The notes below the pieces were generated by a model. That model did not search any database and was not told the origin of the DNA. It worked only from the letters and a program-made list of their open reading frames with translations. The position numbers and the translations under genes are program-made. From Nageia nagi (lineage: Eukaryota > Pinophyta): a stretch of DNA of 64,000 nt. Position 1 is the first letter of the stretch; the number at the start of each line of letters is the position of its first letter. Positions 12,848-26,743 of this stretch are shown piece after piece. Where the stretch lies: NCBI GenBank assembly GCA_050084985.1, contig JBITNC010000001.1, positions 130,138,001-130,202,000 on the forward strand. Direction: 5' to 3'.

Positions 12848-14618
12848 TCTGGTCTAGTTCTCCATTGCATACAACAATAAGGTTCTTGAAAGAGTAGAAG
12901 ATAATGGGATAGTGCACTTATGGGGGGCTTTCTACTCAATCTTCGAGTTATAGGTCGATTCCTATCTATGGTAAAGGTCAAAAGTAACTATAAAGAGGAT
13001 AAAATAAGGTAGAGTAATAATAAAGAGATAAAACTCTAAATACTAAAATAAACTAAAGCTAATAATCCTGAGCATAACCACACAAGGAGTAATCCATTGC
13101 CAAGATTAAGAATGTAAAGACTATCTTACCCTTGGGGTCTCATGGTTGCAATACATAGCCATAATTTAGAAAAACATTTCATACATAATACTTACAAAAA
13201 TAATAATAGCCACAAAATATAGAGGGAAAAATACCATTGTATTGTATTATCACATATGCAAGCACTTCATACATTGAGCAACTTTGCTAAAATATTTGAT
13301 CTTTTGAACTTCTAATAGTCCATTATTTATAAGAATATATTTACAAATGGGTGGTTTTCCAATATTACAACCCTTAATTTTCTTATTGAATAAGAATAGA
13401 AATAAAGAACTATTTACAAATGTACAACTTCAATCTATAACAATGCTAGATTGCATAATGACTTAGTACAATCATTGCCAATGTTTGGGAATCTGCAAAC
13501 TCTAAATCTTTATACCTTCTTAGCCTCATTATTTTAGATTTGTCTTTGACTATATCTTGTTACAATTGTAGCTAATTTGTCATGGTATGATTTACCATCT
13601 TGATTGGTATGGTTTGTATCTATGCTCTATCGATAGCCATCTAACTCTCTACAACCATTTATGAAGATCACTGTAGCTTTGGGTTGTGGAAACTATGAGT
13701 GAAAGGAAAGATATAATATTGAAACCTAAGGAAGAATTGCTATTTTCATGTGGAAATGAGTTGAAGTTGACACATTGAAAAATCCTTGCGGGTCAAACAT
13801 TTTTAAAAAAGTGGAATCGAGTGTTTCCCTTATCTCATAGTTCTCTTTTTAGCTTAGCGAGTCTTACTTACTTTGGTGGGGTCTATTGACTAACTGGGAA
13901 TTACCTTATCATCAATTTATTTTCAATAAAGGTGTGACATCATCACTTAAAATCAGTGGGGTTTATAGAATGAACTCACTAAAACATCTTCTGTTCCTTG
14001 GTCCTTTAGTAACACCCACTGATGGACTAACTCAATGCCCATTGATTATTGGTATATGGTACAAATTTTCCTCTAGAAATTTGTGGGCTCTAAAACATTA
14101 CTTGTTGATTGATTCAACTCAATAATGACTCATTTTTCCAATACTACTTGGAAAGGGTACCCAAGTCTACATAACCTAAATTTTATAGACTTGAAATCCT
14201 ATAAGACCCGAACTTAGACTTAGACACTTACTTCCCTTACATGTTACGATACCTTTCAAAAATGACTTAGATAAAATAAGATTTCCTTTTGGCCTCATAC
14301 CTATGTATAGTTACTAGTGGAGACCCAAATATGTTGTAAAAAACAACACCCGTATCTCAAAAAAATGGTGGTTTGAGTTATGATACAAATTAACTATGAA
14401 CTGGAAACATCAATAGTACCTAGACTTTCCTAGACTTAACAAAATTTGACAAAAATGATAAAGTATAAAGACTATACACTTATTATAATACTTACAAAAA
14501 AATGAAAGGGGAGTAATAAATAAGAATTGAAAGCATGGATCATATTGAGAAAGAATAAAATAATAGCATAATGTTTCCCTCCTTACATAGTGTAATTATG
14601 AAAGAATAATAGTTAGCA
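12830..14618 (-). repeat. LTR of element A (5' LTR in element orientation)
   Basis: Homologous to 525-2240 and, reversed, to 62218-63446. It starts TGTAACCTTAAGG in window orientation and its other end reads TGCTAACTATTATTC on the minus strand, comparable to TGACTTACCTATTATTC in the third copy. It keeps the ~75 bp segment at about 13560-13635 missing from the left LTR. Confidence 0.85.
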
Positions 14619-14619
14619 C

Positions 14620-16260
14620 TAATATTGGAGGAAGCATTAATGTTGGGGAAACACAAAAGCTAGGTATACACCTTAAAATGTTGGTACCCTCATAATAGAG
14701 AAATTTAATAGTTGGAAATGAAGGTACATTTTTTCTAGAATTTGTTAGAATTGAGCATCATCAATATTGAAGATAATAGAAATCCTTTGAGCATGGAGAT
14801 CATAAATGTTATTCTCATTAGTATAGATAAGGAAATTGAATTAGAGAAATTTAATGATGCAAGATATCCAAATAGTCATTTGTAGGGATATGTGTATATC
14901 ATAGAGTTAAAGTGTGGAATCAATGATCAGTTAAAGGCTAAATACTTTCCTATGAGTTTGATTGGTGAAGTAATAAAATGGTTTCATAATTTGGTACCTG
15001 ATTCAATTACAACATTTCAAAAGTTAAAGGATAAATTCAAAGGTCACTTACAATGTAATATTCATAGGCCTCTTGATTTGAAAAATTTGATACGTTATAA
15101 GAAAAGTTGATATGAAAGATTGGATAAGCTTGTGAAAAGATATGTGAATATTTGGAGATAAATGCAATAAACTATGGATGAGAAATTCATTGCAAATATA
15201 TTTATTGATAAAATTAACCCTATTATTGGATCTTGTGGTATTGATTATGTTAAAGTTCCCTTTATGGATATGGTTCACATGCTTATTGAAAAAGAAATGT
15301 ATATGTCAAGATCTATTCAATGTAGTATACATTTTCTACTAAGGATAATCATAAAAATTCATATCAAAGGAATGATATTAATCAAGTAAATGTGGTTGAA
15401 CCAAGTGCAAGAGAAGAAGACAAATAATCCTTTTACAAGCTATCCATATCTCCCAGACAAATGTTCAAAGATTATTTAGCAAATGAATTGATAGAACCTA
15501 AAAAAGGTAAGGTGATGTGGTGAAGGTGAAGAGGATCCCCATTGGTATAAAGAGAATAATCATTGTTTGTATCATCAAGTCAAAGGCCATTCCACTAATG
15601 TGTGTGTTGAAATGAAGAAGAAGTTGAATAAGGTTTTAAAAAAGGGAAAAGTTAATTATGCATGTTACTAATGAGAAATATGATAAATAAACTATAGAGA
15701 AATTTGATGATGAAGTAGACAACAATATGGTCAACATGATCACTCTTGAAGAAGATTATGCCTATGCACAACCATGTAAGAAAGTAGGTAATACTAAACT
15801 CTTTCATGATCATGATTCTTTTTCTAATAAAATTAAATTATCAAATTTATGTATGAAATTTGGTTATCATAGAGAAATTATCTATAATATTTTCAAAAAT
15901 TATTTTATTGATGTTAACATTATTACAAGTGCTATTGGAGATATATTTGATTCTTTTAGATAGGTTAGCTCAACATATTCAAAATATAGTGCATCCCTTT
16001 TACAATATACTGAAAAACAAATTGAAAGTGAATATAAAGATGAAATAGAAGAACAAATAAAAAATGAATACATTCACCAAATAGTGATTATGATTATCCA
16101 TGACAATCAACAAGAAGATGATGAATAGAAAGAGGAAGTACATGAAGATAAATTCAAAGAAGTAAGCATGAATACATATCAGGTTTTAGATATTAGGACT
16201 TTGAAACATTTTCAAAAGAGTGTCAACACAAGGATTAGCATTAAAATTATCATCACAAAT
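14620..16260 (+). pseudogene. gag remnant of a separate gypsy element, plus strand
   Basis: The plus strand encodes a retrotransposon gag. The ORF at 14892-15110 (72 codons) carries the hallmark FPMSLIGEVIKWFHNLVPDS followed by ITTFQKLKDKFKGHL. After a stop it continues at 15174-15389 (MDEKFIANIFIDKINPIIG). A His/Cys motif follows near 15560 (HCLYHQVKGHSTNVCVEMKK), the CxxH...HxxxxC arrangement seen in Athila/Tat gag proteins. The tail (15727-16260) is acidic and unrecognised. Orientation is opposite to element A, so it belongs to another, older element into or beside which A inserted. No RT of this element is in the window. Confidence 0.65.
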
Positions 16261-18300
16261 TAAGAAAAATGATAACTTTTCCTAAAAGGACCACTCACAC
16301 ATATATAAATAAGGTTAAGAAAAATGATTCTACTTTTTTCCATATTTTGCTAAAAGAAAGGATGCTTTATTCAATGGGAATAAAGATCAAAGTTATATTT
16401 TGTAAGGAAACTGGCCAAGTAATGTTTCCCTTCTTTCTTATATAGGTTAGAACTATATTCTCATATATGTTAGTTATGCATCTTTATGTAGCTTAGATTT
16501 CATCATTAATTACACACTTCTGTGTTATTTGGGGGCATAATTAACCATCATTTTTTTGTTTAATGGTTGGAGATATAATTAAGCTTCATTCCTTTATGTC
16601 TTACAATCTCAATGTCTTTATGGTCATGTTATGAGGTTCATGTCTAGTATTTTTATCTATGATTTTATTTTGGTCAAGTCTTTATGTAAGTTTATCAATT
16701 CATTCATGATATCTCAAGGGAAGTCATACATGACATGGTTTAAGAAATTTCACAAGGATAGACAAAATCATTTTCAACATAGAATGGAATAGAAATAATT
16801 GGAATGTCTTAAAAGTTTATGATCAATGATTTTATATGAAATAAGGCATAACTAACTTAGTGCTAGTGCTGGGGAATATTATTAGTTTTTACTCTATCCT
16901 AGAGGCATGCCATCAGGAATGCAAAGGTTATCTCCCTTAACTCCTTTATCTCCTGTATACATGAATTATGATCTTTGTTGATGTATTATGCTTGTTATGA
17001 TAAAATATCACTATGCTCTTATTGTGATCACTTCATTATGACCACTTCATGATCACTCCCTTTATTGGTTGGGGTATTAACCATAATTTTATAATAATAG
17101 TTATGATCATTTTATTATGATATATCTTTTTTATAATTAGTGCATTAAGTATCTATATTATGACATGATTTTGAATGATATTATGATTATTTAATACCTA
17201 TATATTTTGGGAGATGATATTTACTCTTTTTTAGGTTTTTATTTGCTCTTGATTATTCTCACTCCATGGGAGCCATTCCATTTCACAATCAAGGAAAAGA
17301 GGGGGCATTATATATCATCAACCTTTGATGATCAGATGGTTCCACCAAAAAATAGGGAAGTATCAAAATTTTCTTCTTTTATCATTTATATTTCCTTGGC
17401 AAATACAATTACATTTCAATGTCATTTCATTTCATTATATTTGCAAAGGGGGGTATCTTTTAACACTTAAATGTGGTCCATATTAGGTTTCCTTATTATG
17501 TTTTTTATTATATTAATGTCATATTATATTATTTATGTTATGTTGCCCCACTTAATACACTTCTCATATAATTTAATCTTTATTTTTACAAGGTACCCCA
17601 ATGTTAGTGCTAGCTTATATGTGGAGTTTCTATTTCATATTTAGATGTAAGTATGATTACATGGGAAAGCATCAAGATTTCATCTTGATAATTGATACCT
17701 ACATTTAGATGTTTCTCAATACCACCTATTGAGATTGGTATCTTGTTATCACATTAGCATATATGTTATTCCACCTTCCATAATTATATATTTCACTTGA
17801 CCTTTTCAATACTCTATTGTATACTTGATCTTTGTTGCTAACTTAATATCTTTGTATGCCTAGCATCTGCACTATTATACATGTCGATACTATTATTCAA
17901 GACTCAACATTTGCATTCCTATGAGCATTCATGCTATCATTCCAATCTGTTATGCTCTATATGTATTTACATATCAAGGTTCCTATCTTTGACAAGATCC
18001 TATCTACATAAAATCTTCATTGTCCATGTAAGGTTTATAGGTATTTATTATTCACTTGATCCATATCTCATTAATATGTTTGTTATATTGATCTAATAAT
18101 CTAGATTCATTGTTTACTAGTACATTCATTGATATAAAGATTATTATTCTCAGTTATCATTACTATTGTTCCATGTTTATCTAATTTAATAATAAGGATA
18201 ATACATTATCATATATTAATATTTTAATATAGTTACTACTTAGGTTAATCCTATGGGTCACTAAAAATATTCAACACCTATATTCATGTTAATTATGAAA
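16261..18300. other. AT-rich remnant with polypurine-tract-like sites, possible old LTR
   Basis: No protein was recognised. Three purine tracts resembling plus-strand polypurine tracts occur: TTTGGGGGCAT near 16528, AAAGAGGGGGCAT near 17297 and GCAAAGGGGGGTAT near 17443. The last is followed by TTAACACTTAAATG, which could begin an LTR reaching towards 18300. No matching second LTR was found, so this is suggestive only. The ORF at 17207-17470 has no recognisable product. Confidence 0.3.
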
Positions 18301-18309
18301 AAAAAAAGA

Positions 18310-19690
18310 GAAAATTGATCTAATGAGTGAGCCTTGAATTTTTATTTGGTATTATAAAAGTAGAAAAGCTTATAATATTTACAATCCAAAGACTAAAAAA
18401 GTGGTGGTTTAATCAAGTGTTGTGATTTTTGATGAAGAGGGAGTATATAGTAATCAAGAAGGCCAAGTTGGTAAGACCATTAGTGTTGAAAATAATAGTG
18501 TTGTTATGGGATAAACTACAAGTGTACATAGTCTTATACTAGTTGCACACAATATTCCATCAAGTATCCCAAAGGATAATTTATCAAGTGATTTATCACC
18601 AAATTGCATCACTTTTCTTCTAATGGTGAAAATATGTAAGTATTTAAACTTATTCACCAAATTAAATGTTAGAAAGAAATTTTGAAACAAGGATCATAAA
18701 AAGACATGCAAATGAAGAAGATCAAGTGGTTACAAGATTTGAGAGGCTCATGTACTTGTATGTTAATGATGATGAAGAAACCAAAGGTGAGATTGTTAAT
18801 TATACTTTAATATCTCAAGCTAAGTTTAAACCTTATTCTTTAAAAAACTATTGTAATAATGATGTGTAGGTGAAATACATATAACAAGAGATAAATTCCA
18901 TTCAAAAGAATGATACTTAGTAGATTACGAGACTTCTCTACAGTAAGAGAATTGTAGGTTCAAAGTGGTTCTAAAATATTGAGTACAATAGTGGTGGTAA
19001 TAATAAAAGATATAAGGCTAGAATTGGTTCCAAAGGATTCACACAAAGATATGGAATTGAGTATGAAGATAATGTTTCACCTATAACAAGCCTAGGAAGA
19101 GATAAATAGAATAGTCCTTACTATGAAAGCTCAAAGATAATGTAGTGTACATCACTTGGATGTGAAAGGTACCTTATTGAATGGGTATTTAGGAGATGTA
19201 TATACATATATACCTTGATATTTTATGGTGAAGAAAAAAATCCATGTATACAAGTTGAATAACCATTTTTGGCCTTAATAAAGAACAAAGGGTATGGTAT
19301 GTTTAGATACATGCATACTTTCAAAAATATGGATTCAAAAGGAGAAAGAGTTAGCCTATCCTTTATTTCAAGAGAGGAGGTAATTTTATTTTTATTTTAT
19401 GTTTGTATGTAGAGGATCTAATTTATATGGGTGGAAATTAAAAAATGAAATATGACTTCAAAAATGATATGATGAGTGAGTTTTAAATGAACAAATTAAG
19501 GTTGATTCATTAGTTTCTTATAATGGAAGTTCATCAATATGAAGATTAAATTTTTATTTGTGAACTAAGTATGCTAAAAATATGTTAAAATCTAGAGTAT
19601 AGATAAATGCAAATAGGTTTCCACTCCTATTTCATATAGAGAGAAATTATTCAAAAGAAGATTTTGATAGCATTTAATAATAAAGATTAC
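18310..19690 (+). pseudogene. Ty1/copia integrase tail and reverse transcriptase, decayed
   Basis: The plus strand first reads KAYNIYNPKTKKVVV and VVIFDEEGVYS (18358-18435), the conserved link at the end of copia integrase. The RT follows near 18930-19090: KRIVGSKWF, then [20 protein letters not shown], then [13 protein letters not shown]. Around 19440-19570 are weak traces of the MMSEF...LRLIH and MEVHQ motifs. Frameshifts and stops are very frequent, so the copy is old. No LTR pair could be assigned. Confidence 0.75.
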
Positions 19691-21296
19691 AAAAATATTA
19701 GGGTATAAAAATGCTTTGGTTAACCAAAATAAACTTAAAAAAAGTGTTATTTTTAATTATGTATTGATAAATATCATCTCCATATTTCTATAAACTATTT
19801 ATATGCATCAAATGAATTTGTAAAACATTTGGAATCTTACCTTAAATATCTAGTCACCAAAAATGATTGCAGTCTAGCAATATGAGAAAAAGTGGTGAAT
19901 TAACCAATCAAACTTGAAAAAAGTATCAAGTATGTTATATGTTTGGAAATATATATGAGAGATATTTCCAATAATTACTCACATACCTTAATTAAATGAG
20001 TATAACTTGATCAATTTACTTTTGAAGTTGAGGTATATCAACAAGTTCTTCAAGTTAACTAAATGACCTTGAAACTATTTGATCAATTGAAGTGAAAATT
20101 TTACCAAATATCCACCACAATGAAGTATATTGTATAATATATCAATGGATAGATATGAAGAATCATTTCTAATGGTGAAAAAATGAACAAAAAAGGAGTT
20201 TCAATTTCTAGCAATTTATGTCAAGATACAAGTTATATGTTATGTTGATCAATTAAGACTATTCATAGACTAAAATAGTATGCCTAGAATATGGAGTTTT
20301 TAATTTATCACATCAAATATAAAGAGTATATTTTATATATATATGGAAATATTAAGAAATTATATTTTCAATGATTTAGAATTTATAAAATTTAAATAAA
20401 TATAAGTGCATAAAATCTTAGGAGGAAGTGAATGTATTCATGGAATACTAGTGAGATTGGTTGGGTAAGTGCATAGTGGAAAATTATGAAATATAGTATC
20501 TATTTGAATACAAAGTATAGAAAATAGTATATGGTTAAAAATTTCTTTGAAATAACTATTTTACAAAAAATGAACCATACTAAATGGAGTTCCAAAATAA
20601 AAGTTACAACCCCTAAAAGTAAATTAGTCTATATGAAAGAGTTTGAAATAATCATGTTTATCTCCAAATCTAATGCATGAAATGAGAAATAAATGAACAT
20701 ATAATAGGATAAAATACCATGAAATGGATTAATATTACCTTTATATAGATCAAAAATTGATATATGATACTTTAAGAATGATTTCTTGATTACTGTATAC
20801 CCAAAAATTGAAACATAAACTCACTAGCTATTGGAAGTAAAAGTTGCATTTTTTCCTCTTGGTATTGATATTGAAAAATTATGGAAAATAAATTACAATA
20901 TAATTAGAAAAAATATCCTTTTGCATGCATTAAGAAATGAGGATAATTATTTGATGCTCCAAAATATTGATAGAAATAATGGTGTATCCATGAAATTTTA
21001 AAAGACTGTAATGTTTTCCATACCTAAGTACAAACTCAAATAGGGTTAATACAAAATAAAAGAGAGGATCTACTCTTGTAATAAAATTTGTAAACCTAGA
21101 TGAAAGACAAAAAAATCCTTAGATGATAATGATTCCAATCCTTAGCAGACTCCTTTATGGTGAGATGTAAACTCTTCTCCTCTTACCTCCAGAGATACAA
21201 AGATAGTTTTATCATCTTTAGAGTCTGATATTTTAGTGAAAATGCATAATACACAAAAGGATTTAGTTTAAACCAAAAAGTGATCTGTAATCACCA
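19691..21296. other. AT-rich, unrecognised decayed sequence
   Basis: No ORF of note and no recognisable motif. It lies between the copia RT and element D and may be the 3' part of the copia element. Confidence 0.35.
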
Positions 21297-21983
21297 TATT
21301 CTTATATCATACTTGGATCCTCACTTACAAATTTGAAAATGAAAAATAATACCATTATTTTTTTATGCATTGAATTGTATATGTAAATTGATAATTAAAT
21401 GAATACTAAAACAATAGTGAATATATTCAATCTTATCCACACATATAATAATATTAACATATTAATTTATCTTTGTTCACCCAATGTGGGCTAATCTAGC
21501 ATGTAACGGGAAAACTTATCTTATATTATCTATAGAGCATTAAAATATGTAGATGTACAATGGAGATACCATCAAAATGATTTCAATACATCTCTTATAA
21601 ACCTCTTCAATGCTCCTACACAATTAGAGAATCTACTACAATAGAGAATAAATAATTTTAGAATATGACCCTTGGTATTCTTTTTAAAACACTCTCTAAC
21701 TCTTCCAACTAACCTCTTAATATTGGAGAAGAATACTACAAATAGATTCAAAAATACCAATTGATAATGGCTCATACCTATAATGGTTTAACTTCTTAAA
21801 TGACCTTGTCCCTCCAATTTCTTGCCAAACATGATCCAAACCTATAGCATGGATTCCATGTAAACCTCTATCAACATGGTACTAGTGCTATCCTTCTTGT
21901 GAGATCAAGCTATTATATTTTAAACATCATCTAACCTCCAAGCATAATAACCTCTAGGATAGCTACTTATCTTGAAGATATCA
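21297..21983 (-). repeat. LTR of element D (3' LTR)
   Basis: Aligns with 26761-27464. Shared landmarks include ACAATGGAGATACCATCAAA near 21558 and 27038 and AATGTGGGCTAATC near 21482 and 26962. Its first ~30 bp are diverged, so the left boundary is uncertain by about 20 bp. Confidence 0.8.
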
Positions 21984-22003
21984 ACCTATAGATCCATTCT
22001 AGA

Positions 22004-23330
22004 TTACACCTCCCTAATAGGGAAGCATTTAGTCCCACAAATGCTTATGGAAAAAATATGAGGATATAACTCCTCCACCTTAGATTTTTCCATCCACTTG
22101 CCTTTGTTAGGCATTTTTACTTTTAGTCTAACCAACCATAGATCATTCTCACCCCTTCTTGTATCATGAACTTTCTTTTGCAATATGGAGTCCTCCTTGA
22201 TATGACAAGCTAAATCATTAAGAGATGAAAAAAATTGATCTAAACTTGCTTCATCTTTAGTTAACATGGATGGATAATATAATTTTAAGTTCTCCACATT
22301 CACAACTAAATAGATATTCATATATATGGGTAGATTCAATCTAAATGCATTCTCACTCACTTGATCCATAATTTCAAATGGTCAATACCTTATAGGTTTT
22401 AACCTCTTGTTTGGTCCTTGCAACCTTTCCTTACTAATATACAACCAAACATGATCTCCCATATGAAACTTATGGTCAATCCTATGCTTATCATACCTCA
22501 ACTTGTACTTAGCTTGGCTTTCCATGAGTTTCTCCTAAACTTTCAAATGAATTTTCCTAATTATTTTCACAAATGTTTTAGCTTACTTTTCTTTCTTCAC
22601 AAGAGTTTATCCTTCATCCTTTTACTGATCAAACACATAATCAAAAGGTGAGGGTGGAAAATAACCAAAACAAGTCTCAAATGGATTTTTATTAATGGAG
22701 GAATGAATTACCCTATTATATGAGTGTTGAATATACTCAAGATATTCATCCCAAGACTTAGGATGCTTGCTATAATAATTTCTAAAGAGTTGAACTACTT
22801 TCCTATTCACCACTATAGTTTTTTCATTTGTTTGAGGATGAAATATAGTAATTCTCTTCAACCTTGTATCCATTTTCTCCCATAAACTAGTCTAAAAGTT
22901 AATAAAAATATATTATCCATATCAAAAATAATAATAGTAGGCAACCCAAAATGAACCCAAATAGGAGAAAAGAATAAATTTGCAACTTCTTATCTTGTTA
23001 TATGGGATTAAAACACACATCATGCTAAACCTTTCCACCACAACAAACAAATAGTCATGCCCCTTCTTAGACATAGGAAAACCTCCCATAAAATCCATTG
23101 ACATACACTCCCAAGGATGATTTAGTGTTGGAAGTGGCTGATACAAATCCAATTTGATTTTACTAAGCTTACTTGTGCAACATAAAGAACACCCTCTAAT
23201 GTATTTATAAACTTCATCTTGCATCTTGGGACAATACAAATACCTTTAAAAATTATGTAATATCTTTCTAAGCCCAAAATTACTAGTTATCTTATATGTA
23301 TGAGCTTCTCTTATCAATCCAATTCTCTCC
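22004..23330 (-). pseudogene. Integrase with C-terminal extension of element D (decayed)
   Basis: The zinc-binding/core part is at 22922-23239: CSLCCTSKLSK, then HPWECMSMDFMGGFPMSKKG with the first catalytic Asp, then HDYLFVVVERFS. The core resumes at 22622-22873 with FHPQTNEKTIVVNRKVVQLF; the catalytic Glu expected before VVNR is Ile here. It continues HSYNRVIHSS and PFETCFGYFPPSP. The C-terminal region at 22004-22369 (121 codons) reads NAFRLNLPIYMNIYLVVNVE, NLKLYYPSML and later GENDLWLVRLKVKMPNKGKW, which matches chromovirus integrase C-termini in the chromodomain region. It stops just inside the 3' LTR. Confidence 0.85.
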
Positions 23331-23559
23331 CCTTTAGGAACACATAATGCATTAAAATGATAAAGAATTTCATATTTCAAATAAAAATTATCCATATATT
23401 CATAATCTAATCTAGATGAAACCAACCTCTGATATACTTATCTAAAATCATTGTCATGATTATATGATTCTGAATATGCCTCAAAGATAAAAGGATAAAA
23501 CTTCATGACTATCAAGGAACCCACATTTACTTCTATGCACAATATCAACATCTTGAAGA

Positions 23560-24860
23560 TAGAAATGCATGGTATTGACATTATGATTACTATATAAATA
23601 GGTGGTATGGAAAGCATATCTACAATCTTATTCTTGTAGCCCTTCTTATACTTGATAATCAGGTGAAATTGTTACAGAAAACTCATCCATCTAAAGTGTC
23701 TAGTTTGTTGTAACTTTGATTAAGTTTGCAAATATTTCAATGGGTGATAATCAGTATGTATGACTATATACTTACTCATCAAGTAATGTTTACACTTCTT
23801 TACTACCTTAACTAATGCATACAACTCCTTATCATACATAGGGTAATTCAAAATTAACCCATTAAACTTTTCATAATGGTAGCATATTGGTATTCCTCCT
23901 TGTAACAAAATTGCCCCCATGGCATATAATCACTTGCATCAGTCTCAATTTCAAAAGGCTTTTGCAAATAAATAAGTGCCAAAATAGGTATATTAAAAAT
24001 ATTTTTCTTTAAATTTTAAAAATATGATTGTTGTTTCTTTCCCCATTAAAAAAATTTCCTCTTATCATTAACATCATGTAAAGGTGAAGCAATATGAGAG
24101 AAATCAATAATAAGTTTTTTCAAATACTAAATAGCACCTAAAAAACTCCTTACTTTCATGACATTAGATGGTCTAGGTTAATCTACTATAGCACTAACCT
24201 TTTTAGGATTTATTTTAAGTTGTCCACAACCAATCATATTGCCTAAAAAACACCAAAGGTTGCATACCAAACTCACACTTCTTTATCTTCAAAAGCAAGT
24301 TCTCATTTTAAAAGTTTGGAGTAATTTTCTAAGATGTACCAAATATTTCTCCCAAGTAGAATAAAATACAATAATATCATCCAAGTAAACAACAAATGAA
24401 TCAATAAATGGATGAAGAACTTCATTCATTAACCTCATAAATATGGCTAGTGCATTACGCAAATCAAATGGGAAAATAAGACACTCAAATAGGCCTTTTC
24501 TTGTCTTGAAGGTGGTCTTTCAAATATCCTCCTCCTTGATCCCTACTTGATAATATCCATTTCTCAGGTCTAACTTGGTGAAGAAACTTGCCTCTTACAA
24601 CTAATCCAAAAGATATTCTATCTGAGATAATGGATAGCGATTCTTGATGGTGATTTTATTTAATGCTCTATAATAAATACACATACTCCAAGTTTGATCC
24701 TTATTTGGAACCAAAGATATAGGTGACCCACATGGAGATGTACTAGTTCTAATAACACCATGATCAACCAACTTTGAATTTGCCTTTTAATCTCCTTTTT
24801 CTCTAAAATTGATTATCTATACAATTCTATAATAGGAAAAGAAGCATCAAGAAATAGTTG
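23560..24860 (-). pseudogene. Reverse transcriptase and RNase H of element D (decayed)
   Basis: From about 24760 the minus strand shows gypsy RT: VIRTSTSPCGSPISLVPNKD, RALNKITIKNRYPL, FFTKLDLRNGYYQVGIKEED and the intact catalytic box VVYLDDIIVF near 24370. The RNase H domain follows, clearest at 23720-23920: MGAILLQGG, YDKELYALVKVVKKCKHYL, then VIHTDYHPLKYLQT with a conserved Asp. Stops and frameshifts break the frame in several places. Confidence 0.85.
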
Positions 24861-25149
24861 AATCTCATGTTGTATATCCTACACAAGAGGTAGTCCCTTA
24901 GGATCTACAAATACCTCAATAAAAACTTAAACTAATATTTTTTATCTCATACTCTATACTGCATAGCATTGGCACTCTTGAGTCAAAACTACATGACATG
25001 GATCCTATGATCTTAATAGACCCAAACTCTTCGTCCCTGATAATGAGTAGGAAAAATTGCTTACTAGTATTGATCATTCATTTGACCTAATTGGTAGTGA
25101 CCAAAGGTAAATTTTTGTTACTATTATGATTACTAACATGAAAAACCTT

Positions 25150-25470
25150 TCCATCCTTAACCAATTTATACTTATTTAATATTTTTTAATAAAGAGCATC
25201 TCTATACCATAAATAAAGATTTCAAAAAATAATACCATAAATATCTAATGGAACAACATCAACCACAACTTCATCAATGTACTTTACACAAATAGAAAAT
25301 TTTAATTTACATTGCATAATAACTTGAAGACTAACATCTTTATGCACCCATCCTAAGGGATATGGGTGAGGATGGTTATAGGTCTTCAATCCCAAATTAC
25401 TCACTATAGACTCACGAATCAGATTTGGTTGAGAACCTAGATCAATGATGTGATCACTCTTATCTTCTTG
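25150..25470 (-). pseudogene. Protease of element D (decayed)
   Basis: The minus strand reads IDLGSQPNLI near 25440, the position of the retropepsin active site (usually D[ST]G[AS]), with a Leu where Ser/Thr is expected. It continues through the open piece 25222-25404 (MSNLGLKTYNHPHPYPLGWV) to VVVDVVPLDIYGIIF, the conserved second half of chromovirus proteases. Confidence 0.7.
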
Positions 25471-25479
25471 ATTTGAATC

Positions 25480-26740
25480 TTTAGGTGGAAGAAATGAATT
25501 ATTTATTCTTCAATGTATTTTTATTCTCCAACCTTCTAAATGGCTTAACAATTAAGCTTCTCATCAACATCAAAACTTCCCTCAACATCCTCACATCTAT
25601 TGACCATATCATTTTTCTTCTCCTTTATCTTTTTCTTATATGGATGTAATATCAAATGAAGTTTCTTGCATTTCTCTGCAACATAACATTCCTTATCATA
25701 ATGATTAAAATTACTATTCTCATCCTCTTTCTTTGAGGTATTAGTAGTTTTAGTAACTTGCTTATCTTTATCTTTCTCTTGAGATTTCCTTTTATCCTAT
25801 TTCCCCTTTGAACTTGAAGCCTTCTTGGAGTCTTCATATTGCCTTCTTTCCTTACTATATTTATCCAAATATTGTGCTTGAACACAAAATTTATCAAGAT
25901 TTGAAGGATTGAACAACATGATAGTCTTTTGTAAATGACTATGCATCTCTCCAATGTACTTTATCAATGCTTGAGGATCTTTGAGTGAAACCCCAAGTAA
26001 AGTAGTTTTCTTCCTAAATTTGGTGGTGTATTATTGAAATGATTTCCATATTTATTGTCTAAAGAATTATCATTTCATCAATTTCTTATTGTGATATCCC
26101 AAAGGATAGAATTGATCCTTCAATAATCTCTTGAATTCTCCCTAAGAAGAGACTTCTAGATGCTTTTCATGTTTAAGAGTTTTAATATGAATTTCCCACT
26201 AAATCAATGCATGTCTACCCATATTCAATCTTGTAAGAGAGACTTTATTAATGTCACCAAAAAACTATTATATCCAAAAGCATACCTCTAATTGCTTCAA
26301 CTAATTATTCAATTTATAAACATCAACTTATCCATGAAAAGTAGGGAACTCCACCTTTTCCTCTACCTTAAATGGAATGGAATGATATGATGATGATACA
26401 TTAGGTCCTATTTCTACTCCACTATGATGTTTCCTATTATTACTATTCTATGAATGAAATCCAGCCAAGAGCTTAGTTAGTATTACCAAATAATCTCTAT
26501 TACAACAAATCTCCTCTGAAAATCAACATCCAACATGGTTTGAAATTTCTCAAGAGGTCCTTCATTAACTAGCTCCATAATATTTGATCTTCTCCATCTA
26601 CTATTATTAGGATCATTGAGAAATAATTCACCTCTTTGAGATATCCTTATGAATAACAATAATCATGGTGTAGGTGCTCTACAAATAGGCTCACATGGCA
26701 CTGTAAAATACATAGAAAATCCCTACAAAACTTTGATAAC
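25480..26740 (-). pseudogene. gag of element D (decayed)
   Basis: A minus-strand frame gives a Lys/Ser-rich basic linker (about 25770-25860) followed by NFNHYDKECYVAEKCKKLHL near 25680. This corresponds to a CCHC zinc knuckle in which the first two Cys have become Phe and Tyr. Upstream, 25900-26600 has the charged, helical character of capsid but is heavily broken. The 100-codon ORF at 25652-25954 is a different, out-of-register frame. Confidence 0.6.
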
Positions 26741-26743
26741 TTA

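Larger units (their letters stand above)
525..14618 (-). mobile_element. Ty3/gypsy LTR retrotransposon A, decayed, ~14 kb
   Basis: Two directly repeated ~1.7-1.8 kb LTRs (525-2240 and 12830-14618) enclose a gypsy coding region on the minus strand. In element orientation the order is gag, aspartic protease, an RNase H-like domain, reverse transcriptase, RNase H, integrase, then a ~3.8 kb third ORF region before the 3' LTR. No chromodomain is visible after integrase. The long post-pol region resembles the layout of Athila-type (OTA clade) elements, but the extra RNase H points to Tat relatives, so lineage is left open. All ORFs carry stops and frameshifts. A second partial copy of the same family starts at 62218 on the plus strand. 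I could not identify a clean target-site duplication. Confidence 0.85.

Noticed and set aside
12830-14618. The A LTR as a separate gene-bearing region (79-codon ORF at 13886)
   Set aside because: The sequence occurs three times in the window as an LTR and the ORF is not conserved in the other copies.
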